NCBI GenBank assembly: GCA_005954745.1
Contig: CP040678.1
Span: 1,860,001-1,924,000 of the forward strand
DNA: 64,000 bases
Reading direction: 5' to 3'
Source: Halostella pelagica
Lineage (GTDB): Archaea > Halobacteriota > Halobacteria > Halobacteriales > Natronoarchaeaceae
The first letter of the stretch is position 1, and each line of letters starts with the position of its first letter. The translations under genes were made by a program, and so were the position numbers. Below, piece by piece: positions 17,055 to 25,977 of this stretch. The notes beneath the pieces are model-generated. The model saw nothing but the letters and a program-made list of their open reading frames with translations, did no database searches and was not told the origin of the DNA.

Positions 17055-17503
17055 GGGCCATCAAATAGCTGTCATACCGTCTCCGCGGCCACCGGTCGAC
17101 GAGCGATAGGTGTACGGTTCGGGGGTTGGCTGGTGAGCGGTCGCACCGGAGGCACGCCCACGACCAGACCGATAGAGGGGGATCTGTCTCGTCCGCGGGG
17201 TCGCCTCGGACCGAACCCGAGTTCGGGTACTGTACAGGCCGGATCTCCGGAGGGCGACCCGTTCTCCGATCGCGTCTTCGTCCATGTTCGTCCGTTATAG
17301 TTACTCGCCCATACTAATTACCTTGTCCATGTCTGTTTTTAAACACAGATACCGGATGAATCATCTCGGCCACGAGTGGTCCGAGGGCGAATCGTCGCCT
17401 CGTTCGTCTCCCTCGTCCCGCGACGGGCGTCGCTACTCATTCGGTCGGCGTTTCTCGAACGCTCTCAGCGAGAGCAAAGGAACTCTTCGAACAGTGGGTC
17501 GTC
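17055..17503. other. 449-bp gap containing an AT-rich palindrome
   Basis: No gene is supported in this gap between two leftward genes. It includes an AT-rich patch around 17298-17350 with an 18-bp near-palindrome (separate entry). Overlapping open frames here are high-GC shadows with Arg/Ser/Pro-rich composition. Confidence 0.5.
17332..17349. promoter_or_regulatory. 18-bp near-perfect palindrome, possible operator
   Basis: TCTGTTTTTAAACACAGA is symmetric about 17340/17341 with a single mismatched pair. Its centre is a TATA-like TTTTTAAA. A palindrome over a TATA core is a plausible repressor site in an otherwise empty region upstream of paaC. No regulator gene is adjacent. Confidence 0.35.
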
Positions 17504-17887
17504 TCAGCCCGTTTTGTACACGCCGCGAGCGTCAGCGACGACAGTACCGTCCTCCGCGATCACGTCAACGTCGACGACGCCAACGTCGCTCCCGCAACGC
17601 ACTACGTCGGCCTCCGCCCGCAGGTCCCCGGTCCCGGCTTTGAGATAGTCGATCCGCATGTCGATTGTCGGCACAGGCTGGTCCACGACGGAGACGAGCG
17701 CCGCGCCCCCGACGGTGTCAGCGAGCGTGAACGTGACGCCGCCGTGGGCCATCTCGCGGTCGGCGTTCCACGAGAGGTCTTCGCGCATTTCGACGCGCCC
17801 CTCGGCGTGGCCGTCGTCGACCTCGGTCACTTCGACGCCGAGCAGTTCTGCAAACGGCATCTCCTCGAAGAAAGACTCTACGTCCAT
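17504..17887 (-). CDS. paaI: Hotdog-fold acyl-CoA thioesterase (PaaI-like)
   Basis: A 127-residue hotdog protein. FAELLGVEVTEVDDGHAEGRVEM is the first strand pair. NADREMAHGGVTFTLADTVGGAALVS carries the HGG...D signature (catalytic Asp in LAD), and PVPTIDMRIDYLKAGTGDLRAEADVVRCG completes the fold. PaaI thioesterases remove dead-end CoA esters in phenylacetate degradation, and the neighbours here (PaaG-like, PaaC-like) support that assignment. It is divergent from the hydratase with only 51 bases between starts. Confidence 0.85.
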   Translation of the reverse strand: MDVESFFEEMPFAELLGVEVTEVDDGHAEGRVEMREDLSWNADREMAHGGVTFTLADTVGGAALVSVVDQPVPTIDMRIDYLKAGTGDLRAEADVVRCGSDVGVVDVDVIAEDGTVVADARGVYKTG

Positions 17888-17938
17888 GCGGCGGGCTACA
17901 CAAAGTAACTAATTAAACCCTCAGGATATAGGTCAGGT
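17888..17938. promoter_or_regulatory. Symmetric divergent promoter with one palindromic TATA core
   Basis: The 51-bp gap contains AACTAATTAAAC with a self-complementary TAATTA at 17910-17915. Its centre is about 25-26 bases from both start codons (17887 leftward, 17939 rightward). One TATA element could thus serve two leaderless genes. No second AT-rich box exists in the gap. Confidence 0.6.
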
Positions 17939-18703
17939 ATGCACGTATCTGACGAGGACGGCGTCCGGACCGTGACGTTCGACCGCCCCGATTCGCGCAA
18001 TGCGATGACGAGAGAGATAGCGAGCGAGCTGGCAGACCGGATCGAGGACGTGTCACACGAGACGTTCGACGCCCTCGTGTTGACCGGTGAGGGCGAGGCG
18101 TTCTGCGCCGGCGGCGACATCGAGTCGATGGCGGAACGCGAGATGTCGACCCGCGAGGCGTACGAAGAGGTCCGAGCGACGTTCGGTCGAGTCGTCGAAG
18201 CGGCGCTGACGGCGGACGTACCGATCGTCGCGAAGGTAAACGGCGACGCCGTCGGCGCGGGCCTGGCTCTCGCCGCAGTCTCTGATTTCGCGTACGGCGT
18301 GGAGTCAGCGTCGTTCGGATGCGCCTTCGTCCATGTCGGACTTATTCCGGACACGGGCGGGACGTTTCTCCTCCCGCAGTTGATCGGACTTCGCGCGGCG
18401 AAGCAACTCGCGTTCACCGGCGAGACGTTCTCCGCGGACGCCGCCGCCGAACTCGGCCTGATAAACGAGTCGGTGGCCGACGACGCCATCGACGGGGTAG
18501 TCGAGGAACTGCTGTCGACGCTCGCGAACCGGCCGACGCAAACGATCGGCCTGACGAAGCAGGCGCTCCACGAGAACGCGGGGCGACACTGGCGGGAGGC
18601 GCTCGACTACGAGAACCATCTTCAGGCGCAGGCGTACGACACGCCGGCCCACGAGGAGGGCGTCGACGCGTTCCTGGAGGGGCGTCCGCCCGAATTCGAC
18701 TGA
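17939..18703 (+). CDS. Enoyl-CoA hydratase/isomerase (PaaG-like)
   Basis: A 254-residue crotonase-fold enzyme. The oxyanion-hole segments are LTGEGEAFCAGGDIESM and KVNGDAVGAGLALAAVSDFAYG. The catalytic region reads HVGLIPDTGGTFLLPQLIGLRAAKQLAFTGE, with Asp in the IPDTGG position used by PaaG-type ring-1,2-epoxyphenylacetyl-CoA isomerases, rather than Glu of standard hydratases. The C-terminal helix with ALDYENHLQAQAYDTPAHEEGVDAFLEGRPPEF is normal. The context with PaaI- and PaaC-like genes suggests aryl-acetate degradation, although beta-oxidation cannot be excluded. Confidence 0.85.
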   Translation: MHVSDEDGVRTVTFDRPDSRNAMTREIASELADRIEDVSHETFDALVLTGEGEAFCAGGDIESMAEREMSTREAYEEVRATFGRVVEAALTADVPIVAKVNGDAVGAGLALAAVSDFAYGVESASFGCAFVHVGLIPDTGGTFLLPQLIGLRAAKQLAFTGETFSADAAAELGLINESVADDAIDGVVEELLSTLANRPTQTIGLTKQALHENAGRHWREALDYENHLQAQAYDTPAHEEGVDAFLEGRPPEFD

Positions 18704-18797
18704 AGGGAAGTCGACCCGGGGTCACGCGAGGCGGTTGGTCGCGTCCCAAACACGTCGGCAAAGGGTTCATGTCCGTGGGGGAAATAGCCACCCTACG

Positions 18798-19034
18798 ATG
18801 CCTCGCATAGAAGTGACGCTACCGGACGACGTGGAAGTCCAGCTAGATCAGATGGTCGACCAGGGGAAGTTCGTCAACCGCGAGGAGGCGATAGAGGAAC
18901 TGTTGTCGCTCGGGATCAAGGAACACCAGACGGTCGCGGAAACCGAGGAGCGCGGCGAAGTCGGCTTCGAGGAGGAGATGATGGCGACGGACGAACGGTC
19001 GATCGGCGATGACGACGACGGGTACGCCTTCTAA
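18798..19034 (+). CDS. CopG-type ribbon-helix-helix protein (78 aa)
   Basis: A 78-residue protein starting MPRIEVTLPDDVEVQLDQMV, the beta strand and first helix of a ribbon-helix-helix DNA-binding domain. FVNREEAIEELLSLGI, the second helix, follows. The last 35 residues are a very acidic tail (EERGEVGFEEEMM, DDDDGYAF). The gene is monocistronic and convergent with the amidohydrolase. It has no toxin neighbour, so it is more likely a regulator than an antitoxin. I recall similar haloarchaeal proteins as DUF7120. Confidence 0.8.
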   Translation: MPRIEVTLPDDVEVQLDQMVDQGKFVNREEAIEELLSLGIKEHQTVAETEERGEVGFEEEMMATDERSIGDDDDGYAF

Positions 19035-19047
19035 CCGGCCAGGAATA

Positions 19048-19920
19048 CTACAGGCCGAGGAACCGCTCCGCGTTCTCCCAGAGGATCTTTCGCTGAACGT
19101 CTTCGGGCAGGTCCAGTTCCGCGAACTGCTCCAGCCACGGCCCGGGATCGATCATCGGGTAGTCAGTTCCGAACATCACCTTGTCCGATAGGAGCGTCTT
19201 CGCGTAGTGGATCACCTGGTCGTCGATGTACCGCGGCATCCACCCGGAAAGGTCCATGTAGACGTTGCCCTTCTGCTGGCAGATGGCCAGTTGTTCTTTC
19301 TCCCACGGGAACGCCGGATGCGCGATGAGTATCTGCAGGTCCGGGTGTTCGGCGGCGAGGTCGTCTATCAACATCGGATTGCCGTACTTGATCTTGAGGC
19401 CGCGTCCGCCCGGGCTACACGCGCCGAGCGTCGAGTTGCCGCCGTGGAACACGACGGGGACTCCCAGATCCTCGATGGTGGAGAACAGTTCCTCGTGGGC
19501 CGGGTCGCTCGGGTCGAACCCCTGTGCGATCTGCTGGAACTTGAACCCGGAGAGGTTGAGGTCTTCGACCGCGCGGCGGGCCTCTTCGGCGCAGTCGTCT
19601 TTCAGCGGGTCCACGCCCGCGAACCCGACGAAGAAGTCGTCGTACTCGTCGCGGACCTCGGCGACGTAGTCGTTCGGCACTGGCGGGTTACCCGTATTGG
19701 TCTCGGCGTCCCATCCCAGGAGGACCGCGTTGCCGACGCCCGCCTCCTCGTACTCCGCGACCATCTCGTCGTAACCGTTAGTCTCTAGATCCGTTCCGAA
19801 ACGGTCGGCGGCGTCGCGCATCATCTGTCCGCCCGCGTCGTGGAGGAACTCGGACGTCGGCTGATGGGCGTGCGTATCGATAGCACGAGCGTCGTCCGCG
19901 AGTAGGTCCGGCAGCGTCAT
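19048..19920 (-). CDS. Amidohydrolase 2 family (ACMSD-like TIM barrel)
   Basis: A 290-residue metal-dependent hydrolase or decarboxylase. AIDTHAHQPTSEF gives the HxH metal ligands on strand 1. VVFHGGNSTLGACSPGGRG and LQILIAHPAFPWEKEQL supply further His ligands, and VMFGTDYPMIDPG gives the terminal Asp. WLEQFAELDLPEDVQRKILWENAERFLGL is the standard C-terminal helix of the amidohydrolase_2 family. Members include aminocarboxymuconate-semialdehyde decarboxylase and 4-oxalomesaconate hydratase. The substrate cannot be told, though the aromatic-degradation neighbours are suggestive. Confidence 0.85.
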   Translation of the reverse strand: MTLPDLLADDARAIDTHAHQPTSEFLHDAGGQMMRDAADRFGTDLETNGYDEMVAEYEEAGVGNAVLLGWDAETNTGNPPVPNDYVAEVRDEYDDFFVGFAGVDPLKDDCAEEARRAVEDLNLSGFKFQQIAQGFDPSDPAHEELFSTIEDLGVPVVFHGGNSTLGACSPGGRGLKIKYGNPMLIDDLAAEHPDLQILIAHPAFPWEKEQLAICQQKGNVYMDLSGWMPRYIDDQVIHYAKTLLSDKVMFGTDYPMIDPGPWLEQFAELDLPEDVQRKILWENAERFLGL

Positions 19921-20242
19921 AGGTGTCTCAACGGCGGTCCCCCCGAAAAATCCCCCCGGTTAGCACTGACCCCGAACTGACGAGACGACCTGTCGCAACT
20001 CCGACCGGGGGTGGGCGATGAAACCGCGGACCGTCGATGAAGATGCCGTTTTCGGACGCGTATCCGCCGCTCGGGAGCCACGAGAGGTCGAACACCGGCA
20101 TAAATTCGGGCTGAGGAGTGATAGAGATACAAGGGGAAGTTTATTTACATATAACAGCGTATCATTCGAAGAATGAAATATCCACACAGAGGAATGAAAC
20201 GCTCTCCGGAGCGAATGGAACTGCTCCGAGGAGGGGTGTGTC
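19921..20242. other. 322-bp divergent promoter region
   Basis: No gene is supported. A TTTATTTA box at 20140-20147 within AT-rich sequence is a good promoter for the rightward gene and gives an approximately 70-base leader. CATTC-GAA-GAATG (20163-20175) is a small inverted repeat just inside that leader, and GAATGAAA recurs at 20193-20200. The rest looks featureless. Confidence 0.45.
20230..20236 (+). promoter_or_regulatory. Shine-Dalgarno site supporting a GTG start
   Basis: GGAGGGG ends 6 bases before GTG 20243. This strong site supports the GTG start for the pilin-like gene and distinguishes it from the leaderless genes common in the window. Confidence 0.65.
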
Positions 20243-21835
20243 GTGTTCGACCGCGATAACCGGCGCGGACAGTCCGCCGTGATCGCAGTCGTGTTGCTGT
20301 TCGGTCTCGCGGCAACCGTCACCGTCGGGATCCTCTTCGTCACAACCGAAGCCGTTAGCGATTCGAAACAGGCCGCCGAAACCGAGCGCGTCGAACAGGC
20401 GTTTCTTCACCTAGACAGCGAAGTCGATGCCGTCTCGCGGAGCGAGACCAACGTGTCCCGCTCCGTCGATATGGACCTCTCTGGGACCGAAGGTGCCGTT
20501 CGACAGTCCGGGACCGGCCGCATCGTCATCAATACGTCCGGCAGTTCAGACCCCGTAGTCGACCAGCCACTCGGCGCTATCGTCTACGAACAGGACGGGA
20601 CGACGTTTGCGTATCAGGCCGGTGCGGTCTGGCGTAACGAGGGCAACGAGACACAGGTCATCTCCCGACCCGACCTCAACTATCGGACCAACGGCTCGAA
20701 CGTCGACCACACGCTGTCGCTCCCTATCACGAGTTTCGAGGGTGACGAACACCTCACTGGCGGGGAAGTCACCGTCACCAAGCAGGAGACCGTGTCACCG
20801 CTCTCGGACATCTCGCTGGTCGAGGGAGAGGTAGTTACCGTCAACATCACCAGCCCGTACTACACCGGCTGGGCCGAATATTTCCGCGAGAACGTCGACG
20901 ATTCGGCCATCCGAGAGCTAGACCACGACGAGAACCGCGTCATCGTCGTACTCGGACAGCGTGAGATCGACGGTAACTTCGATACGGGACTGGTGGCCTC
21001 AGGCGATGTCACCGTCGGTAATCGGGGTAATCCGGACGTGACGACCGAGATATCCGCCGGAGGTTCCGTCGTCGGAAAAGGCAACGTCGACTGCGACGCT
21101 GGAACGGGTACCGACTGCGTTACGGAAGGCGATTCGATGGAAATGATGGCGCTCGACGGCGTCATCAAACAGCGGATGCGGTCAGTCCAGAACAACAGCA
21201 CTGTCGTAACGTCGCTCCCGCCGAACAACGAACTCGACGAGGGGACGTACTATCTTGACGACGATCTCCATCTGAGTAGTCAGGACCTCGAAGTCGACGT
21301 GGGGACCGGAAACGTCACCTTGTTCGTCAACGGGAGCGTCGCTCTCGACGGCCAGGCCATCCGCGTGGTCAACGATACGGGGACCGACACGGCCCTGAGA
21401 GTGTACATGACCGGCGATATGGCCGTCTCCAACGGCGGAGGTGGAGCGTACGTCGACAGCGGTAATCCGGGTCGGTTGCAGATCTACGGCACCTCCCAGA
21501 TGCACTTCGCGCTCGGCCAGGGTGATTTCACCGGAAGCGTCTATGCGCCGCGGAACACGCCGGCGACCGGGACGAACGAGGCAGCAGACAGATACGCGTC
21601 TTCGGCCACGTCCTCTTGTCAGACCGGTATCGACGTCTGCCTGGCGACAGGCGGCGGAAGCGTCACGGGATCGATCATCGCGGGACCGATGGAGGTCGCG
21701 AACATCGGCGAGTTCGAATACGACGACCGCCTGGAAAACGTCGAACCGACTCTCCCGACCGCTGGAGTCGTTCCGCCACCGATCACGTACCTCCACGCCT
21801 CGGTCCACAAAGTCGAGATAGAGAACTCAGCCTGA
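20243..21835 (+). CDS. Type IV pilin-like secreted protein (DUF7289-like)
   Basis: A 530-residue protein starting at GTG 20243. The N-terminus NRRGQSAVIAVVLLFGLAATVTVGILF has the short basic leader and RRGQS-A/V processing site of archaeal class III (prepilin) signals, followed by the hydrophobic helix. The large ectodomain is rich in N-glycosylation sequons and ends with a parallel-beta-like region (GNVTLFVNGSVALDG, YGTSQMHFALGQGDFTGSVYAPRNTP, GGGSVTGSIIAG). That order is typical of the haloarchaeal family that I recall as DUF7289. It is probably a minor pilin-like surface protein. No pilus assembly genes are nearby. Confidence 0.75.
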   Translation: MFDRDNRRGQSAVIAVVLLFGLAATVTVGILFVTTEAVSDSKQAAETERVEQAFLHLDSEVDAVSRSETNVSRSVDMDLSGTEGAVRQSGTGRIVINTSGSSDPVVDQPLGAIVYEQDGTTFAYQAGAVWRNEGNETQVISRPDLNYRTNGSNVDHTLSLPITSFEGDEHLTGGEVTVTKQETVSPLSDISLVEGEVVTVNITSPYYTGWAEYFRENVDDSAIRELDHDENRVIVVLGQREIDGNFDTGLVASGDVTVGNRGNPDVTTEISAGGSVVGKGNVDCDAGTGTDCVTEGDSMEMMALDGVIKQRMRSVQNNSTVVTSLPPNNELDEGTYYLDDDLHLSSQDLEVDVGTGNVTLFVNGSVALDGQAIRVVNDTGTDTALRVYMTGDMAVSNGGGGAYVDSGNPGRLQIYGTSQMHFALGQGDFTGSVYAPRNTPATGTNEAADRYASSATSSCQTGIDVCLATGGGSVTGSIIAGPMEVANIGEFEYDDRLENVEPTLPTAGVVPPPITYLHASVHKVEIENSA

Positions 21836-21875
21836 CCGTCCGCGGGTTTTTGCCGGCCGCATCCGAGAACAGGGT

Positions 21876-22433
21876 ATGGACGGGGAACCGAGCCCAGATA
21901 TCGACGATTTACTCGACGAACTCGAAGACCTCGAGGAGTCCGTCGACTCGACATCGGAACGGGAACAGGTCCGCGAGACGATGCGAATGGCCAGGCGGGT
22001 CGACACCGGTTCCGGGGTCTTCGGCAACGTTATCAAGGGGTTCGACCGCGGCGACGTCGCGGAGGCGCTCGTCGGAAGCGTCGTGTTCGGCATCCCCATG
22101 CTGGTCGAGGGCGGAACGCTGGAAGTGGGTGAGTTCATCGCCACCCATCCGGCCTACCTCGCGGGAACGCTTACCTTCGGAGTCGCGATAGTCGTCGGGA
22201 TACTGTACGTCGCAGATATTCAGGACGTCCGGGTGCACGAACCGCTGTTCGGGCTGATACCGCGCCGGCTGGTCGGCGTTGTCGGGGTCGCTTCGGTCAC
22301 GGCGGTAGTGGCAATGACCGCGTGGGGCCGCGTCGATTGGTCGGACCCGCACGTCGCAGCTTCGCAAGTGACTGTCTGTTTCGTGGCGATGGCTATCGGT
22401 GGTGCCCTCGGGGATATCCTGCCCGGGAGCTAG
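21876..22433 (+). CDS. DUF2391-family membrane protein
   Basis: A 185-residue protein. The first 55 residues are a charged, probably coiled-coil region (DDLLDELEDLEESVDS). Then come four hydrophobic segments: ALVGSVVFGIPMLVEGGTLEVG, LAGTLTFGVAIVVGILYVAD, LVGVVGVASVTAVVAMTAWG and VTVCFVAMAIGGALGDILPG. The GIPMLVEGG...EVGEF and IGGALGDILP segments match DUF2391/TIGR02587-type proteins. Function unknown. Its last 4 bases overlap the 3' end of the convergent lipoprotein gene. Confidence 0.78.
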   Translation: MDGEPSPDIDDLLDELEDLEESVDSTSEREQVRETMRMARRVDTGSGVFGNVIKGFDRGDVAEALVGSVVFGIPMLVEGGTLEVGEFIATHPAYLAGTLTFGVAIVVGILYVADIQDVRVHEPLFGLIPRRLVGVVGVASVTAVVAMTAWGRVDWSDPHVAASQVTVCFVAMAIGGALGDILPGS

Positions 22434-23074
22434 TGTTCGATTCCGGTTATGTTCGTGTACGTCTCCGGTTCCTCGTCGACCATCTGCGGGTAGACAGCGA
22501 TTGGAATGACGATGTCCCCGTCGTGGTCCGTCTGTCCGACGTGGATATACACGGGGACTTCGGTACCGTCGAGGTCGGCGCTGCCTTCGAATTTCGTTAT
22601 GTCGACGGTGGATCCGAGGAGTTCGGTTTCGCGGGTTCCGACCTCGTTGCCGACAGTGAGACCTTCGTACTTCCCCTGTGCCTGTTCGATGAGTTTCTTG
22701 TTGTCCATTTCGCCGACCGGATTGAGCGTTTTGCCCAGTATCTCGACTTCCGGCGTGGAAAAGGCGATGAACACCGCGGCGCGTTTCTCCTGGCCGAGGA
22801 ATTCGACGGTTTTCTCGTACTGGCTGATGTAGTTGACCGCGACGATGTCGCGCTCCTGACCCCCTCCCTCCACAGTTCGTTCGATCCGCATCTCCTCGGA
22901 CTCCGGTTCGCTCGCCTGTTCGTAGCCCGTCTCGCCGCTCGCCTCGGCACTGATGGTTGCGGGCGACGCTTCGAACTTCTGGGCTTCGTCGCCCAAGATA
23001 AATCCGAGACAGCCCGTTCCGGCGACGATAGCACCGCTCACCAACCCACCGAACGCTCGTCGTGTAAGAGTCAT
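22430..23074 (-). CDS. DUF6517-like Tat lipoprotein
   Basis: A 214-residue protein with signal TRRAFGGLVSGAIVAGTGCLG (Tat, with lipobox Cys22). The mature part has the order SPATISAEASGETGYEQ, VNYISQYEKTV, VFIAFSTPEVEILGKTLNPVGEM, VGTRETELLGSTVDITKFEG and VYIHVGQTDHDGDIVIPIAVYP. This matches a haloarchaeal lipoprotein family that I recall as DUF6517. The function is unknown. It is convergent with the DUF2391 gene. Confidence 0.72.
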   Translation of the reverse strand: MTLTRRAFGGLVSGAIVAGTGCLGFILGDEAQKFEASPATISAEASGETGYEQASEPESEEMRIERTVEGGGQERDIVAVNYISQYEKTVEFLGQEKRAAVFIAFSTPEVEILGKTLNPVGEMDNKKLIEQAQGKYEGLTVGNEVGTRETELLGSTVDITKFEGSADLDGTEVPVYIHVGQTDHDGDIVIPIAVYPQMVDEEPETYTNITGIEH

Positions 23075-23119
23075 GAACTGGTGTTCCGGGTCAGAACATA
23101 TAAGGTTCGTGGCCTATCT

Positions 23120-24604
23120 TCAACGCCGGAATGTCGGTCCGTCGTCGCTGTCTTCGACAGTAACGCCGAGGCGTTCTAGTTCGTTCCGCAGATCGTCGGC
23201 GCGCTCGTAGTTGCCGGCCGCGCGTTCGCGTTCGCGCAGGTCCAACACGAGTTCGATGGCTTCGTCGGCGAGGCGGGCGTCACCGTCGGCCGCCTCAGCG
23301 CCGAACGCGAGACCGAGTACGTCTCGCCCGAACTCGTCAAACGTCTCGATCGCCGCGTTGAGACTCCCGTAGTCGTATCGGTCGTGTTCGTCGACGTGGC
23401 GGTGGACTGCCGAGGCCAGTTCGAGGAGTGCGGATAGCGCCTCGCGGGTGTTGAAATCGTCGTTCATCGCCGCGGGGAACGCGTCTCGGGTCTCGACGAC
23501 GGCGTCGCGGAGGTCGTCGTCGACTACCTTGGTCCGAGCGTCTGCGCTGTCGGCGGCGGCGGCGGCCCTGTCGTACGCCCGGTCGAGGCGCTCCCAGCGC
23601 TCGCGGGCCTCGTTCAGAGTCGCTTCGGAGAATGTGGCACGGTTGTGGTACGCCGTCGAGAGCAGGAACGTTCGGACCACGTTCGTACCCTCCTCGGAAA
23701 CGAGGGTCTCGACGGTTGCGAAGTTCCCCAGCGATGACGACATCTTCTCTCCGCTGGTCTCTAACAGTCGGACGTGGACCCAGTAGCGGGAGAACTGCTC
23801 GCCCGTGGCGGCCTCGCTCTGCGCTATCTCGTTTTCGTTGTGCGGGAACACGAGGTCCTGCCCGGCGACGTGGATGTCGATAGTGTCGTCCAGATGCGTC
23901 GTCGACATGGCCGAGCACTCGATGTGCCAGCCCGGACGGCCCTCGCCCCACGGCGACTCCCACGTCTCGGCAGTCTCGACGGCTTCGTCGGCCGGTCCGG
24001 CATCGTCGTGACGATGCTCCGCGATGTCGCTCTCGGCGACGCCGTTTGCCTTCCAGAGTGCGAAGTCGGCCGGGTTTCGCTTCTCGGTCCGGTCGCCTTC
24101 GTCGCCCTGGGACTCCATCTCCGATATGTCCTGATTCGAGAGCTTTCCGTAGTCGGGGTACTCGCTCACGTCGAAGTAGACCGAGCCGTTCGACTCGTAG
24201 GCGTAGCCCTTCTCGACGAGCGTCTCCACCATATCGATAATTTCCGGGACGTGCTCGGAGACTCGCGGGTAGACAGTCGCCCGTTTCAGGTTCAGCGAGC
24301 GCATGTCCTGCAGAGTCTCGTCGACGTAGTTCTCGGCGACATCGGCCTCGCTGTCGCCGTCTTCGCCGACGCGAGCCACTATCTTCTCGTTGATGTCGGT
24401 GAAGTTCTCCACGTGGCGAACCTCGTACCCCTCGTGTTCGAGCCATCGGTGGATAACGTCAGTGTGCGTCCACGCCCGGGCGTGGCCGAGATGGGCCGGG
24501 TCGGAAACCGTCAGGCCACAGAGATAGAGGAGAACGGAGTCCGGGTCCTGTGGCTCGAACGGTTCCTTCTCGCCGGTGAGCGTGTTCGTCACGTGTACCG
24601 TCAT
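23120..24604 (-). CDS. cysS: Cysteinyl-tRNA synthetase
   Basis: A 494-residue class I synthetase that charges tRNA-Cys. The zinc/ATP-site region [19 protein letters not shown] contains the HIGH-type HLGH and the Cys ligand. Further Zn ligands appear in [11 protein letters not shown] and [13 protein letters not shown]. The KMSKS equivalent is KMSSSLGNF. The C-terminal DALR and anticodon-binding domains are present to the end ([24 protein letters not shown]). Its length is normal for archaea. Monocistronic, divergent from the cupredoxin gene. Confidence 0.97.
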   Translation of the reverse strand: MTVHVTNTLTGEKEPFEPQDPDSVLLYLCGLTVSDPAHLGHARAWTHTDVIHRWLEHEGYEVRHVENFTDINEKIVARVGEDGDSEADVAENYVDETLQDMRSLNLKRATVYPRVSEHVPEIIDMVETLVEKGYAYESNGSVYFDVSEYPDYGKLSNQDISEMESQGDEGDRTEKRNPADFALWKANGVAESDIAEHRHDDAGPADEAVETAETWESPWGEGRPGWHIECSAMSTTHLDDTIDIHVAGQDLVFPHNENEIAQSEAATGEQFSRYWVHVRLLETSGEKMSSSLGNFATVETLVSEEGTNVVRTFLLSTAYHNRATFSEATLNEARERWERLDRAYDRAAAAADSADARTKVVDDDLRDAVVETRDAFPAAMNDDFNTREALSALLELASAVHRHVDEHDRYDYGSLNAAIETFDEFGRDVLGLAFGAEAADGDARLADEAIELVLDLRERERAAGNYERADDLRNELERLGVTVEDSDDGPTFRR

Positions 24605-24771
24605 TGCCCGCCACTACTTCCCCGCTCCCTTTGAAATCGTCGGAACCGCTTTGCGGCGTCGAAACCGGCGGTAATCCCGCGTTGTGTCTCGGAACACACC
24701 CATTGCGAGAGAGAACTGTAAACAACTGTCTCTCGGATTTATTCTCGTAACGGTAGCAGTTTCCGGTGGCA

Positions 24772-25977
24772 ATGACTCGAAACGACTGGAACGGTGCGTC
24801 GCGGCGTGACGTACTCAAGTATGCGGCAAGCACCGGCGCTGTCGCCGGGATCGGTGGCGTGACAGCAGCACAGAGTAACGCGTACCGTCAGCAGGGGTCG
24901 TACGAACTGCTCGGGGTCGTCGACGGCTGGGAAGGCCAGTCGCCGGAAGAGATAGCCGACGAGACGAACCCGACGCTCCAGTTCGTCGTCGGACAGACCT
25001 ACACGCTCACCTGGGAGAACGGCGACGGAGCCCAACACCGTCTAGTCATCGAGGACGCGGACGGGAACGAACTCGAATCGACCGATACGGTGAGCGAGGA
25101 GGGCGAAACGGCGTCTCTCGAATTCACCGCGAGCGAGGAGATGGCCGAGTATTACTGTAGCTTCCACCCGACCTCAATGCGCGGAAGCATCGAAAGTTCG
25201 TCGGACGGGGGCGACGCCAGTCAAGCTACCGGACAGATACGTCCCGCGTTCGGTTTCCCGGCGCTCTCCGACGACGTCGAACCGCCGGTCGAACCCGACA
25301 GAGAGGTCGAACTCTACACGGAAATGCGGGAGGACCGCCCGAACCCCGAGTTCTTTTTCGACCCGACCGGCGTGTACGTGGAACCCGGCGACACGGTGCG
25401 GTTCTCGTTAGTTTCGCCGTTCCACAACGTGATGGCCTATCATCCCGGGTTCGGACAGACTCGGCGCGTGCCGGAGGACGTTCCGCCCATCTCCTCGCCG
25501 CTGTTCGCCGAGGGCGCGTACTGGCTCTACACGTTCGACGAACCGGGCGTGTACGACCTCTACTGCGGTCCGCACGAGTTCCTCGGCATGGTCGTCCGCG
25601 TCGTTGCGGGCGAAGCGTCGGGCCCCGGTGCCGAGGAAGTTCCGGAGCCGGCGTTCTCCGCCAGTCAGGACGCCGGAGAGGGCGTTCCCGGAAACGTAAC
25701 GGCCGAGAACGCGACAGTCGACGCGAACGAAACCGTTGGCGGCCAGGCGGACAACATGTCGGCCGGGAACGAAACAGCGGGCAACGCAACTGCGGACAAC
25801 GAGACAGCGGGTGACGGCCAACCGTCGGAGGACCAGGAACTGTCGCCGCCGTCGGGCCTTGCAGCGACTGTCCTTCGCGACGACGCTCTCGACCCGGAGA
25901 ACATCATCGAACAGGAGACGGTCAGTTGGGACGACATCGCCGACGAGAGCAAGGAGATCCCGGGGGGAAGTTCGTAA
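24772..25977 (+). CDS. Tat-exported tandem cupredoxin (halocyanin-like) protein
   Basis: A 401-residue protein from ATG 24772 (a second ATG lies two codons upstream). A Tat signal (SRRDVLKYAASTGAVAG) precedes two cupredoxin domains. Domain 1, about residues 35-145, has GAQHRLVIEDADG and YYCSFHPTSMRG. Domain 2, about 165-280, has SPFHNVMAYHPGF and YDLYCGPHEFLGMVVRV. Both keep the His, Cys-x-x-His and Met ligands of a type 1 copper site. The following 90 residues are packed with Asn-x-Thr sequons (NVTAENATVDANET). A redox or copper-binding surface role is expected. No oxidase genes are near. Confidence 0.82.
   Translation: MTRNDWNGASRRDVLKYAASTGAVAGIGGVTAAQSNAYRQQGSYELLGVVDGWEGQSPEEIADETNPTLQFVVGQTYTLTWENGDGAQHRLVIEDADGNELESTDTVSEEGETASLEFTASEEMAEYYCSFHPTSMRGSIESSSDGGDASQATGQIRPAFGFPALSDDVEPPVEPDREVELYTEMREDRPNPEFFFDPTGVYVEPGDTVRFSLVSPFHNVMAYHPGFGQTRRVPEDVPPISSPLFAEGAYWLYTFDEPGVYDLYCGPHEFLGMVVRVVAGEASGPGAEEVPEPAFSASQDAGEGVPGNVTAENATVDANETVGGQADNMSAGNETAGNATADNETAGDGQPSEDQELSPPSGLAATVLRDDALDPENIIEQETVSWDDIADESKEIPGGSS

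Noticed and set aside
18798-19034. Antitoxin of a toxin-antitoxin pair
   Set aside because: The RHH protein has no toxin-like gene beside it. The convergent neighbour is a full amidohydrolase.
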